Shown piece by piece: positions 1 through 10,009 of a stretch of 64,000 nucleotides of DNA (its first letter is position 1; each line of letters starts with the position of its first letter). The position numbers were made by a program, and so were the translations under genes. Location of the stretch: contig NZ_BAABEY010000031.1 in NCBI RefSeq assembly GCF_039540405.1, forward strand, positions 41,236 through 105,235. The letters run 5' to 3'. The notes below the pieces were generated by a model. It searched no databases and was not told the origin of the DNA. It was given only the letters and a program-made list of their open reading frames with translations. The stretch comes from Ravibacter arvi (GTDB lineage Bacteria > Bacteroidota > Bacteroidia > Cytophagales > Spirosomataceae).

Positions 1-1370
1 TCCTCCGGTCTCATGAAGAACGCGTTCATGGTTTCCTTGGCCAGGCCCCATCGGATGAGATCCGTCCAACGCAGCCCCTCAAAAGCAAATTCAACCCGGC
101 GTTCTTTCATAAGTGCCTTTCTGAATGCGTCCTGGTCGGGCACATCAGCTACCTTCAGGGCTGTCAGGCCGGCCCGCGCCCTCACCTGGTTTAGAATTTT
201 CAAGGCCTCGCCATTGGCTTCATAGCCGGTTTCATTAAGCGCTTCCGCATACATCATCACCACGTCCGTGTAGCGTACCACGGGCAGGTTAATCGCCCAG
301 TCATTTTGCGTCTGCGGGGTGTAGGCATCGTAATGAAGGTATTTGACAATGAATTTAGACACCGTATCAGATTGGCCCTGTGCGTTTTTCCATCCCTTCA
401 GAATTGAAAGGTCTCTCCGCTTGTCGCCTGGTTCGTAGGCGTCATACATGGGCTGTGATACTTCCATCGCTGTCGAATACCCCGAAAACGGCATAATCGA
501 CTTGTCGTTGAACCCTTCCGGAAGCAGCCCGGTCGAGAATGCCTGCCCTTCTCCCATTTGCCCGCCGGTGAACTGGATTTCCCATACCCGTTCAGGGCCG
601 TTGTCTTTCGAATCGGCAAAGCAACCGCGGTAGTCTGCTTCCATTGCATAAAAACCCGACTGCATAACGCTTTCCAGTTCCGGTTTTGCAGCTGAGAAGT
701 TCTTACGGAACATATACAGCCTTGCGAGGAGGCTTTTCGCGGCGTAGCGGGTTATCCGGCCCGAATTGGCTCCGGTCCATTTTTCCGGAAGAAGGCTGAT
801 TGCCTCTTTCAGGTCGCGTTCGGCGAAAGTAAACGTTTCTTCCTGGGAGGAGCGTTTTACCTGCTTGGTTTCCTCTACAGTCAGCACCCGGTCGATCAGT
901 GGAACGCCCCCGAATTGCCAGCCCAGGTTCCAGTAAGCCCATGCGCGCAAGGCGAAGGCTTCTCCCTTGATGTTGGAGCGGCTTGTTTCGTTGGTAAAAG
1001 ATCCGTTGTCAATGCGGCCGATAACTTCGTTGCTCAGCGCGATAACCCGGTAGAAATTATTCCAGGCGCCCAGTAAAAGCGGGTTGGTGGCATCGTCAAT
1101 GAAACGGGACATCCCTTCCGAATAGGGAGCATTGTTCCTCGTCTCGTCGCTTCTGACGGACAGTGCCCTGAACCAGGTGCTGTTGGAGGCATAAAGGTTC
1201 TGTTGCTGCGCATAGACGCCCACAATGGCCTGGATAAAATCATTTTCTGTCTTATAGGCCCCCGCGACGCTATATTCAGAATCGGGGGTGAGTTTTAGAA
1301 AGTCGTTGCAACCCGGCAGCAGGGTAATTGCGGCGAGGAGGCTGAATGGGATGATGCATCTCAATTTCAT
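1..1370 (-). CDS. SusD/RagB-family outer-membrane lipoprotein (C-terminus beyond window)
   Basis: The frame stays open from an ATG at 1370 down to base 1, so the gene runs off the left edge and only about 456 residues are seen. The N-terminus MKLRCIIPFSLLAAITLLPGC is a lipoprotein signal with the lipobox Cys at about residue 21. A typical SusD start follows (NDFLKLTPDSEYS). Near the edge lies the hallmark C-terminal block ERRVEFAFEGLRWTDLIRWG. SusD proteins sit on the cell surface and cap the partner SusC pore to capture a glycan or other nutrient. It starts 11 bp after the susC stop, as expected for a susCD operon. The substrate cannot be told from sequence. Confidence 0.93.
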   Translation of the reverse strand, partial: MKLRCIIPFSLLAAITLLPGCNDFLKLTPDSEYSVAGAYKTENDFIQAIVGVYAQQQNLYASNSTWFRALSVRSDETRNNAPYSEGMSRFIDDATNPLLLGAWNNFYRVIALSNEVIGRIDNGSFTNETSRSNIKGEAFALRAWAYWNLGWQFGGVPLIDRVLTVEETKQVKRSSQEETFTFAERDLKEAISLLPEKWTGANSGRITRYAAKSLLARLYMFRKNFSAAKPELESVMQSGFYAMEADYRGCFADSKDNGPERVWEIQFTGGQMGEGQAFSTGLLPEGFNDKSIMPFSGYSTAMEVSQPMYDAYEPGDKRRDLSILKGWKNAQGQSDTVSKFIVKYLHYDAYTPQTQNDWAINLPVVRYTDVVMMYAEALNETGYEANGEALKILNQVRARAGLTALKVADVPDQDAFRKALMKERRVEFAFEGLRWTDLIRWGLAKETMNAFFMRPE

Positions 1371-1381
1371 AAGGCGTCCGA

Positions 1382-4300
1382 TCAAAAGTTAAGGTTGATT
1401 CCAAACGTATATTTCTTCGAAAGGGGGTAAGTGCTGTAATCGACTCCCGCCTGTGTCGTGGCATTGCCAAAACTATTGGTTTCGGGTGTAACGCCGGGGT
1501 ATCGGTCAAAGGTTTTAAGATTGTCGACCGTGATATACACCCGGGCCGATCTGAACATTTTCAAGCCCAGGTTGTTGGCAGGAATCCGGTAGGCAAGGGT
1601 AATGTTCCGTATCCGTAGAAAGGTGGCGTCGTAAATTCTGAAGTCGCTGTTATTGTCAGATTTATTGCCTTTGGTATAGGGGGTATAGCCGTCCCACGAC
1701 ATGTCCACGCCGAGGTTTTCGGGAATGGGGTTCTCTCCGGGGCCGTACAGCGCGTCGTAGTCGGGTTTCCAGGCGCGCACCCAACGCTTGAATGAATTGA
1801 TGTTTTGTCCGCCATTGTCCATTTGCCGCTGACCGAGGAACAGGACATCGCCTCCCAGTTGTCCCTGTAAAAGGAAGCTGAATTCCAGGTTTTTCCAGCC
1901 AATTCTGTTAGTAAAGCCATAGATGAGGTCGGGCAGGTTATTTCCGTACGGCACCTGGTCGTTCGCGTTGATTGCGCCATCGCCGTTCTGATCGAGATAG
2001 CGCACATTACCGGGCTCTTGTCCGGGAAGGATCGGTACGAGGGCTTTTCGTTCGGAGTCAAAGTCGGAAGGCATCAGGAGCCCATCGGTACGGTAGACCA
2101 GGAATTGCGAAATCGGCCCGCCCACCCGGGTAGTGAACCTCGCGTCCCAGCTGGTGCTGGTAAACTCTTTGATCCCGCCCATGTCCAGCACTTTGTTGCG
2201 GTTGGCAGAAAGATTCAGAGAGGTGGTCCATCGTACAATACCTACGGAATTTTGTGTGGTCAGGTCTATTTCCCAACCTTTGTTTTGAACTGATCCTATG
2301 TTGGTCCTGTAAGTTCCGAAGCCCGTGGTATTGGGGATCGGCAGGTTAAATAACAGGTTGTCCGTTCGGTTGACATAGTAGTCGAAATTCAATTGCAGCC
2401 GGTTGGAGAAAGTAGAAATATCCAACCCGAAATTGGTGGTAGAGGTAGCCTCCCATTTCAGGTTCGGGTTCTCGATGTTCGCGGGCGCAAGGCCGCCTAT
2501 AACGGCATCTCCCCATGAGGCGCGTGCAATCGACAGCCGTGACATATAGTCGTAATTACCGATGCGGTCATTGCCGCTGGTACCCCAGGCTGCCCGCACT
2601 TTCAGCAGGCTCAACCAATTGACGTGGCCGAGAAAAGGCTCGGCATTGAGTTTCCAGCCGGCCGATACGGCCGGGAAAATCCCCCATTTGTGATTGTCCC
2701 CGAACCGCGACGACCCGTCTCTCCGGATGGACATATTCAGCAGGTATTTGTCCCGGAAAGCGTACCCGGCTCTTCCAAAAAACGATGCAATCCGGGATTG
2801 GTTACGGGTAGTAGACGCGGTCGTAGGCGTGGTGGCGACATTGAGTGTTTCAATCAGGTCATTCGGGAACCCGTTGGCCGTCGCATTGATCTGGTAATAT
2901 TTCCTTCCTTCTGCGCTTTGACCGAGTAAAATGTTAAACGCATGTCCGCCCAGCTCTTTGTCGTAAGACAAGGTATTTTGAAGGGACCAGTTGTTGGCCG
3001 TGCGGGAATTGCTGTTCCCCTGTGTCAGAAAGCCGTTGTTATAGCCGACGTTGCCGGATTGAAAAAACTCGGCGACAATGCCTTCATAATCATATCCCAG
3101 CTGACTTTTGAACTTCAGCCGGGGCAGAATTTCATGTTCTGCCCATATTACTGTGCTAAGGCGGCTCCTTTGGGTCCGATCCGTAGTTTCGCGGATCCGT
3201 TCGAGCGGATTTGGGTACACTTGGCCGATGCCGGCCGGAAAACCCCAGTCGCGCGTAGCTTCGTTGAGCTGTACCAGGGGAGAGATGCCAAGCGCATGGT
3301 GTATGGGCGTCTCTTTTCCCTGGGTATCCCGGTCGTCCTGGGCAGAGAAAGAGGGAGACAGGTTCAGTCCCACCTGTGTTTTCTTCCCTACATTGAGTGT
3401 GCCGTTTGCCCTGAAATTGAAGCGATTGTAATAGGTTTCCCGGATAATGCCCTCCTGTCCCATATAACCGCCGGAAATAAAGATGCTCCCGAGGTCGCTT
3501 TTTCCTGATACGGAAACCTGGTAGCTCTGAAAGGGAGCAACGCGCGTGATCGCTTTTTGCCAGTCGGTACCGGACCGGTTCGGGTCCAGCCACAGGTCGG
3601 GAATCTGCAGGCCAACCGGCCGGTTTTCCATAGGATCTTTCATAGAGCCGCCCTGCCTCAGCCACTGGTCGTTGCGATGCCAGATGTGGAAGGCTACCCA
3701 CTCGTCTTTGTTCATCATGCCGACAAACTTTTCGGGGTCTTGAAAGCCGTACATCGCGTCGACGTTTACAGCTGTTTTCCCGGACCCTTTTTTGGTTTCG
3801 ATAAGTACCACGCCATTCCCGCCCCTGGCACCATAGATCGCCGTGGCGGAGGCATCTTTCAGGATCTGGATGGATTCCACATCCGAAGGGTTGATGTCGT
3901 TCATGTTGTCTTTCGGCACCCCGTCGATCACATATAGCGGGCTGCTGTTGCCGTTGATTGTATTGACCCCCCGGATCTGGATTTGCAGTTCCTGGCCCGG
4001 AATACCGGAAGCACTTTGGGCCCTGACGCCTGCAAGCTGCCCGGCAAAGGCCTCACTCAGGGTAGGGATGGGGCGCTCTGCGATGGCCTCACTTCCGATT
4101 TTCGAGATCGAACTGGTCAGGTTTTCTTTTTTGACAGATCCGTAACCCACGACAATAAGCTCGCTGAGCGATTTTTGGTCAACTACAAGGCCCAGGTTAA
4201 TAGTGGTCCGGTTGCCTACCTGTACCTCCTGCGTCACGTACCCGACAAAGGAGAAGACGAGCGTTGCTTCATCGTTGGGCACTATCATGTTGAACCGGCC

Positions 4301-4897
4301 TTCCGCATCGGTTGCCGTTCCCTGCTGCGTACCTTTTAAAAGGATATTTACACCGGGCAGGCCTGCACCGCTTTCGTCGGTAATTTTTCCCGAAACCTGT
4401 CTTTCGGGCGCAATATCGCCTTCGGAGGACTGAGTGGGTACGGGAAGCCGGCTGAGTCCGGGTGCCGGTAACCGGGCCGGGTAGAGGGGAGTATACAGGG
4501 TCGCGTCAGGGCCACGACGGGAGCGGGAAGCCGGTTTGATCCGCTTTTTTTCGTCCAGCACCAGGTACGACTGCCTGTTTACCTTTTTGAAAGTGAGACC
4601 AAGCGGCTTCAGGATCTTGTCCAGGTTCCGTTCGAGGCTTTGCTCCATGTTGATAACATCGGCCGGTACGGTAAGCCCCTCGACCGATTTGAGCTCAAAC
4701 ATAATATCAACCCGTTAGTTGTTTTTCAACACATTCAGAACGTTCTTCAACTGCATGGCCTGGATATCGGCACGCTGTTCCCGGGTTTCGTTTTGCCGGG
4801 CATAGGCGATAGTCTGCGACGTTCCGGGTGGGCTGCCAAACAGCAAAGCAGCAGCCATAAGCCCCCTCAACGGGGCTTTCAGTAATTTTGTAACCAT
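1382..4897 (-). pseudogene. SusC/RagA TonB-dependent receptor, interrupted by an in-frame TAA
   Basis: The natural start is ATG 4897, giving a signal peptide (MVTKLLKAPLRGLMAAALLF) and the first half of an STN domain. The frame then meets TAA at 4715-4717 and resumes in the same frame as RVDIMFELKSVEG. The second half of STN, a carboxypeptidase-like domain (SGKITDESGAGLPGVNILLKG), the VVGYG TonB-box region, the plug (YVIDGVPKDNMNDI; GARGGNGVVLIETKKG) and a full barrel ending KKYTFGINLNF follow. Everything except one codon is intact. If translation restarts at ATG 4702 a 1106-residue product without export signal would result, so the allele is probably non-functional unless the stop is a sequencing error. 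STN-type SusC proteins signal to FecR; both partners lie just upstream. Confidence 0.85.
4715..4717 (-). other. Premature TAA codon within susC
   Basis: On the minus strand the codons read AAC TAA CGG GTT GAT ATT ATG TTT. The TAA sits between LKNN and RVDIMFELKS, where STN domains normally run without a break. A single base change from TAC or TAT (Tyr) would explain it. There is no frame change on either side. Confidence 0.9.
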
Positions 4898-4988
4898 AAT
4901 TCGAATTGTTTTTAAAGTTGAGCCTCAGTTTTCAGCGTCCGTTCGTGATTGAAGGCCTACGGCTTTTTTTGCGTCCAATAGTTACATT

Positions 4989-6002
4989 TTAAGAGCCCGT
5001 CAACAGAACGTGATTTCCCTGTCTCTTAACCGTTATGTCCAGCAGTTCTGCTATAGATTGCAGGAGCTCATCCACACTTTCCGCCTGGAAAGAGCCCATC
5101 AGCATCCTTTTTCCCAGATCCTCGCCCCGCATCTCAAAGGTGAGGCCATAATTTTCCTGCAGCAGGTACACAACCTCTTCGAGCGATGTTTCTTCAAACA
5201 CAAAACGCCTTTGTTCCCATTCCGAATAGATCTGCGCATATGGTGTGGTTTTCAGTTCCAGCCGGTTGTTTTTGCTGAAAGTTGCGAGATCTCCGGGCTT
5301 CATGGTGACCTCCTTCGATTGCCGGTCCTCATTGTAGAGAAGCTGTACCTTCCCGCTTTTCAGGATGACCTTGGAAAATTGATCGCGCGCAAACATGGTG
5401 AACTCTGTTCCGAGCACGACTACCTCCAATTCCCTGGGTGTTTTAACGACAAATTGCTTGTTATCAATGGTATGGGTGACTTTAAAGGAAGCGTCGCCAT
5501 CCAGGTACACTTCCCGGCGGGTTTCTCCGAAGCCCCAGCGCGGCACCCGGAGCATGGAATTGGTATTCAGCTTCACGAGCGTGCTGTCCGGAAGCCGGTA
5601 GGTAGCAACTTCAGAATAGGCCGTGCGGTAGGTCCGGAAGAGTATTCTGTCACTGAACAACCAGGCGGACAGTCCGGCCAGGAGCACCACTGAGGCGGCG
5701 GAGGTGAGAAAAAGATTCCGCTTCTTTCGCAGCCGGCAATTACGCTCTGCGTCAAAGAACTTTTCCGTAGCTTTTTTTACAGGATGATGACCGGTTTTTA
5801 GAAAGTCGATAAACTGGCCTGTGGCGTCCTCAGTTCCGGCTACGTATTGGGGATGTATATTTTCCCATTCTTCGAGCCAGAGGTAGTACTGCTCTTCATG
5901 CACCTTTTCGGTAAGCCACTTCTCAATTTCCTTACGTTGGATAGGAGAGGTCTTACGGGCAAAATGGTTAAAAATCAGCTCTTTGTTTATTTCAGTTCTC
6001 AT
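4989..6002 (-). CDS. FecR-family anti-sigma factor
   Basis: 337 residues. A cytoplasmic N-terminal segment (about 1-95) is followed by one membrane helix (NLFLTSAASVVLLAGLSAWLF, about 97-117). Then comes a periplasmic FecR domain (about 126-225, with LPDSTLVKLNTNS and VVLGTEF) and a C-terminal DUF4974/STN-like domain (about 265-335, FEETSLEEVVYLLQENYGL). FecR proteins hold or activate the cognate ECF sigma factor according to the state of the SusC STN domain. The gene lies between the sigma factor (49 bp upstream) and susC (91 bp downstream), the usual order sigma-fecR-susC-susD. Because the partner STN domain is split by a stop, signal input to this protein may be lost. Confidence 0.95.
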   Translation of the reverse strand: MRTEINKELIFNHFARKTSPIQRKEIEKWLTEKVHEEQYYLWLEEWENIHPQYVAGTEDATGQFIDFLKTGHHPVKKATEKFFDAERNCRLRKKRNLFLTSAASVVLLAGLSAWLFSDRILFRTYRTAYSEVATYRLPDSTLVKLNTNSMLRVPRWGFGETRREVYLDGDASFKVTHTIDNKQFVVKTPRELEVVVLGTEFTMFARDQFSKVILKSGKVQLLYNEDRQSKEVTMKPGDLATFSKNNRLELKTTPYAQIYSEWEQRRFVFEETSLEEVVYLLQENYGLTFEMRGEDLGKRMLMGSFQAESVDELLQSIAELLDITVKRQGNHVLLTGS

Positions 6003-6051
6003 GGCGTCTGTCTTCTGAAGAGCCGGTTACGCAGTTGTCTGCCTGTCCGGG

Positions 6052-6597
6052 TTATATCCAGTATTCTTTCAGGCCTTTCCGCATGGCGGTCAGTGCTTTT
6101 CCTATATGTACTTCGACTGTTTTTACCGAGATTTGCAGTTCATCGGCAATTTCCTGGTAGCGCTTTCCTTCGAACCGGTTCATCAGGAATACTTTTCTGC
6201 ATTGGTTGGGAAGAGTCTCCACGATCATCTCGATGCAACTGAGTATCTCTTCATATTGTGCGGCGTTGTCGGGCTGCTGGCTCTGCGCGGATTTATGGGA
6301 TTCGGCAGCATCCAATGTCTCCATTTTTCGGAATTCCAGTCTCAGGTAATTGTAGGCCTCATTCCGCACCGATCTGAAAAGGTAAAAACGATAGGAGGAA
6401 GTGATGGTTTCGAACGCCCTGGTCTTCCAGAACTTACAGAATATTTCGCTCACGAGGTCTTCGGCGATTTCCCTGGAATACACGAAGCGTACGGCATGAC
6501 TGCATAACATCTTATGGTAGCGCCGGAAAAGGAGCTCGCAGCCCTTTATTTCGTCTTCCTGAAAGGTCTTCCGGATAAAAAACTCAGTGTCCTTCAT
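6052..6597 (-). CDS. ECF RNA polymerase sigma-70 factor (Bacteroidota FecI-like)
   Basis: Region 2 reads LLFRRYHKMLCSHAVRFVYS...AEDLVSEIFCKFW and region 4 ends in the helix-turn-helix RYQEIADELQISVKTVEVHIG. Starting at ATG 6597 (MKDTEFFIRKTFQEDE) gives about 181 residues, normal for the family. An upstream ATG at 6684 would add 29 charged residues not typical of these proteins but cannot be excluded. It should direct polymerase to its own fecR-susC-susD operon when released by FecR. It is transcribed divergently from the amidohydrolase gene at 7007. Confidence 0.92.
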   Translation of the reverse strand: MKDTEFFIRKTFQEDEIKGCELLFRRYHKMLCSHAVRFVYSREIAEDLVSEIFCKFWKTRAFETITSSYRFYLFRSVRNEAYNYLRLEFRKMETLDAAESHKSAQSQQPDNAAQYEEILSCIEMIVETLPNQCRKVFLMNRFEGKRYQEIADELQISVKTVEVHIGKALTAMRKGLKEYWI

Positions 6598-6684
6598 CCG
6601 GCCTTCATCTCCCGGAATAACTGACTGTTCCTGCTTATGACGAACTAAATCCGTTTCGTCTTCTTGAAGTGGCTCTCTCTGCAT

Positions 6685-7006
6685 AATCCGGAATCGTCCA
6701 AAAATTTCTTCATTCGGTGAAATACCCTATTGGTAAGACAACTTTTCAGAAAATTCCCCCTATTGTGTCTACAGCATTTTTTGGAAACCGGGTCAGAAAT
6801 AACTTAATCCGAAAAAAAGGCGGGGCGTCGGTAATGGCCGGATTTGAAGCCAATTTGCGGGGAAGCGGTAGAATCGGGCGCTTTTCGCCTTTTATGACGA
6901 TAAGCCTGCGTGGCCCGACCTACGCGGCCCGACCTGCGCGGCACTGATGAATCATTTCTGTTTTGCCCGCCATAAACTCATCATCATAAACCAAACGTCT
7001 ATAGCC
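6685..7006. other. Divergent intergenic region with a short 14-bp tandem repeat
   Basis: 322 bp separating the sigma factor and amidohydrolase genes. A 14-bp unit (TGCGTGGCCCGACC, then TACGCGGCCCGACC, then a partial third copy) lies at 6907-6944. An open frame from 6717 to 6947 exists but has no family resemblance and a composition unlike its neighbours, so it is not called. No clear TAnnTTTG promoter was found for either gene. Confidence 0.5.
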
Positions 7007-8374
7007 ATGTACCGTTATCTGTTATTGCTTCTGTTACTTTCTCCGGTGGTTTCCGCTCAGGAATTGGTCACCGGAAAAAACCGGGAAATTGCGTTTGTCG
7101 CGGTAAATGTGATACCGATGGACAAAAATGAGGTAGTGAAGAATCAGACGGTAATCGTAAAAAACGGCAGGATTATTGAGATGGGGCCGAGTGGAAAGGT
7201 GAAACCCGGCAGCCAGGCAACCATAATCGACGGTAAGGGGAAGTACCTGCTTCCGGGCTGGGCGGAAATGCATGCGCATGTGCCGCAGGTTGATAATTTT
7301 GGGCCTATGAAAGAGGTGCTGATGCTGTACCTGGTCAATGGCATCACACAGATCAGGGGCATGCTCGGCGCGCCGAGCCACCTTGAGCTGCGTAATAGGA
7401 TCAGGTCGGGAGATATACTCGGTCCGCATTTCATCACCTCAGGCCCCTCATTAAGTGGCCAGAGTGTCAGGAGCCCTGAGCGGGGAGTCGAGATGGTAAA
7501 AGAACAGAAGGCCGCCGGTTACGATTTCCTGAAGCTGCACCCCGGGCTTACCAAGGCTACTTTTCCCGGAATTGTTCAGACTGCTAAATCCGTGGGAATC
7601 CCTTTTGCAGGGCACGTGTCATTTAATGTAGGGGTTTGGGCTGCCATTGAGTCCGGCTATGCCACCATCGATCACATGGATGGTTTCATAGAAGCCATTA
7701 CACCCGGTGTTGATACCATGGCGGCTTCGGAAACAGGGTTGTTTGGGGCGAAGATCGCGTACAAGGCTGATCGTTCGAAGATCGGGTCATTGGTCAAGGC
7801 CCTGAAGGCGAATCGTATTGCGGTAGTGCCTACGGAAGCGCTCGCTGAGCGCTGGCTTTCGCCGGAGGGGGTGGAAGTTTACGAAAACGATCCTGACCTG
7901 AAATACATAGACCCCAAAGAGCGGGAACGATGGCTGACGGTTAAAAGAAATTATCAGAATGAACCGGGCTTCAACAAAGAGCACGCCCGGGCACTAATCC
8001 GGGTGCGTCAGGAATTACTGCGCGCTTGTCAGAAAGAAGGTGTGAACTTGCTGCTGGGCTCCGATGGTCCGCAAATCCTGAATGTACCCGGTTTTTCAAT
8101 CCATCACGAGTTGAAATACCTGGTAGATGCCGGTCTGACGCCCTATGAAGCGTTGAAAACCGGTACGGTAAACGTGGCGAAATTCCTGGGTAAAGAAAAA
8201 TCGGGAGCAGTCAGGAAAGGATTTGATTCCGATCTGGTACTGCTGGCCGGAAACCCGCTCGAAAATATCGAAAACTCAAGACGCATTGAAGCCGTGATAA
8301 TCGGAACGAGCCTGCTTTCCAGAGAATTCATGGACTCGGAACTGGAAAAAATAGCGACAAGCCACAAGCAGTAA
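7007..8374 (+). CDS. Exported metal-dependent amidohydrolase (imidazolonepropionase-like)
   Basis: Start set at ATG 7007, which begins a clear signal peptide (MYRYLLLLLLLSPVVSA); the open frame extends to 6947 but that part is not signal-like. About 455 residues. Metal-ligand motifs of the amidohydrolase superfamily are present: HxH in WAEMHAHVP, a candidate carboxylated Lys in DFLKLHPG, His in FAGHVSFNVG and IDHMDGF, and Asp in LLGSDGPQ. The C-terminal beta-sandwich ends SGAVRKGFDSDLVLLAGNPL. It should hydrolyse a cyclic amide or peptide-like substrate in the periplasm; the substrate is unknown. It is followed after 57 bp by the ceramidase-fold gene, probably in one transcript. Confidence 0.9.
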   Translation: MYRYLLLLLLLSPVVSAQELVTGKNREIAFVAVNVIPMDKNEVVKNQTVIVKNGRIIEMGPSGKVKPGSQATIIDGKGKYLLPGWAEMHAHVPQVDNFGPMKEVLMLYLVNGITQIRGMLGAPSHLELRNRIRSGDILGPHFITSGPSLSGQSVRSPERGVEMVKEQKAAGYDFLKLHPGLTKATFPGIVQTAKSVGIPFAGHVSFNVGVWAAIESGYATIDHMDGFIEAITPGVDTMAASETGLFGAKIAYKADRSKIGSLVKALKANRIAVVPTEALAERWLSPEGVEVYENDPDLKYIDPKERERWLTVKRNYQNEPGFNKEHARALIRVRQELLRACQKEGVNLLLGSDGPQILNVPGFSIHHELKYLVDAGLTPYEALKTGTVNVAKFLGKEKSGAVRKGFDSDLVLLAGNPLENIENSRRIEAVIIGTSLLSREFMDSELEKIATSHKQ

Positions 8375-8386
8375 CGGACTCCCACC

Positions 8387-8430
8387 CCTCAAACCTCAAA
8401 CCTCAAACCTCATCCCTCAAACCCCACCCC
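8387..8430 (+). repeat. CCTCAAA 7-mer array abutting a start codon
   Basis: Three exact CCTCAAA units (8387-8407), one CCTCATC, a fourth CCTCAAA (8415-8421), then CCCCACCCCT directly before the ATG at 8432. It is the simplest member of the family also found at 10.79, 22.52, 34.76 and 53.79 kb. Confidence 0.85.
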
Positions 8431-8431
8431 T

Positions 8432-9991
8432 ATGAAAAAAATACTGATCAGCGTGCTGGTATTCCTCGCGGTCCTGTTGTTGGCGGGCTGGCTTTATACG
8501 GGCAGGCAATTAAGGGACCGTCACCCGGGTTATGAGGTGAACCTGCAGATAAAGCCGGGCGACCCGAAGCGGCTGAAAATAGGTTTTGCGAAACGCGACC
8601 TCACTCCCAAGGGTTTTGATACCTGGAATGACGCAAACGGTGACGCGAAGTATGCAGAAAAGGATGGTGACACCTTTAACGACCTGAACGGCAACGGTGT
8701 TTTCGACGCCGTCTGGCTTGCGGGATTTCACCAGTCGCGGCCTGCCAACGGGGTGAATGATTCGCTTTGGGCCAGGTCAATGGTCATTGATGACGGTAAC
8801 CATAAAATAGCGCTTTGTGTGATCGATATGATGGGTTTCGGCCACGATGACGTGGTAACTGCGCGAAAAAGAATTAAGCAATCGCTTGATATTGATTATG
8901 TTATTATTTCCAGTACGCATGTTCATTCCTCTCCGGATCTTCTGGGCATGTGGGGACCCGGCATATTAAAAAGGGGCACTGACGATGAATATCTTGCAAG
9001 CGTGATCGACAACATTGCGGCATCTGTGGAGGAAGCTTACCGGGCGGCCCGGCCTGCGCGGTTGAAATTTGCGGAAGATCTTGCCGGGGCAACGCCCCTT
9101 GTAGGGGATTCACGCCCGCCTAAAGTTTTTGATGCGGGCGTCCGGCTGATGCAGGCCATCGATGTGGAAACAGGCCGTACGCTGGGGACCTTTCTCAATT
9201 GGGGGAATCATCCCGAAACGCTTTGGTCAGGGAACCTCATGCTGACATCGGATTTTCCTCATTATTACCGGAAGTACCTGGAGGAAGGGGTGTACCGGGG
9301 AGACAGCCTCATAGAAGCCGGGCTGGGTGGCGTCGCGTTGTTTGCCAACGGCGCGGTTGGCGGGCTCATGACTACCAGGCCGCCGGATACGATACAGCAT
9401 CCCTTGTCGGGGGAGTTGCTGACCGGCGCCACCTTTGAAAAAGCCGATGCGCAGGGTATGGCATTGGCCCTGTTGTCGCTCAGGGCTTTGAAGTCTGCGA
9501 CCAGCCAGGTTGACTCCGCGGCAATTGGTGTTGCTGCCAGAACAATTTCCCTAAAAGTGGAAAACAAGCTATTCCGCCTGGCCGGAAGGCTCGGTGTTTT
9601 TCGCCGCGGTTACGTCCGGCGGCAGCACCTGCGGTCGGAAGTAGCGGTTTGGTCGCTTGGGCCGGCGGCTTTTATGCACGTCCCGGGCGAGCTTTACCCG
9701 GAGATTCTCAATGGCGGCGTGGAAACGCCGGAGGGCGCTGATTATAGAATGGAGAAAATCGAGGTACCGCCTCTCCGAGATCTCATGCGGCACCGGTATA
9801 AATTCTTCATAGGCCTCTCTAATGACGAAGTAGGCTATATCATTCCGAAAAGCCAATGGGACACCCGTTCGCCGTACACCTACGGACGCGATTCAGGGCC
9901 CTACGGCGAAGTGAACTCCCTGGGGCCGGAAACAGCACCAGTTTTGTACGAACACTTGCGGGATCTGCTGAAAATGCTCGGCGGAGCGTAG
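8432..9991 (+). CDS. Neutral/alkaline ceramidase-fold protein, membrane-anchored
   Basis: 519 residues with an N-terminal membrane anchor (ILISVLVFLAVLLLAGWLY). The core resembles the neutral/alkaline non-lysosomal ceramidase N-terminal family: KIGFAKRDLTP start, the zinc-ligand stretch SSTHVHSSPDLLGMWG, a second His in NWGNHPETL, and a YIIPKSQWD-like end. An insertion rich in D-x-N-G (DANGDAKYAEKDGDT, NDLNGNGVFD) looks like calcium-binding loops. Where ceramidases have the nucleophile motif GDVSP this protein has NGAVGG, so ceramide hydrolysis is doubtful; it may be a lipid or ester hydrolase subfamily of unknown substrate. It lies directly behind a CCTCAAA array. Confidence 0.8.
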   Translation: MKKILISVLVFLAVLLLAGWLYTGRQLRDRHPGYEVNLQIKPGDPKRLKIGFAKRDLTPKGFDTWNDANGDAKYAEKDGDTFNDLNGNGVFDAVWLAGFHQSRPANGVNDSLWARSMVIDDGNHKIALCVIDMMGFGHDDVVTARKRIKQSLDIDYVIISSTHVHSSPDLLGMWGPGILKRGTDDEYLASVIDNIAASVEEAYRAARPARLKFAEDLAGATPLVGDSRPPKVFDAGVRLMQAIDVETGRTLGTFLNWGNHPETLWSGNLMLTSDFPHYYRKYLEEGVYRGDSLIEAGLGGVALFANGAVGGLMTTRPPDTIQHPLSGELLTGATFEKADAQGMALALLSLRALKSATSQVDSAAIGVAARTISLKVENKLFRLAGRLGVFRRGYVRRQHLRSEVAVWSLGPAAFMHVPGELYPEILNGGVETPEGADYRMEKIEVPPLRDLMRHRYKFFIGLSNDEVGYIIPKSQWDTRSPYTYGRDSGPYGEVNSLGPETAPVLYEHLRDLLKMLGGA

Positions 9992-10009
9992 CCGGGCCTG
10001 GTGATGCCG

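Noticed and set aside
6717..6947. 76-codon open frame between sigma factor and amidohydrolase
   Set aside because: No recognisable domain, partly built from a 14-bp tandem repeat, no promoter or conserved start.
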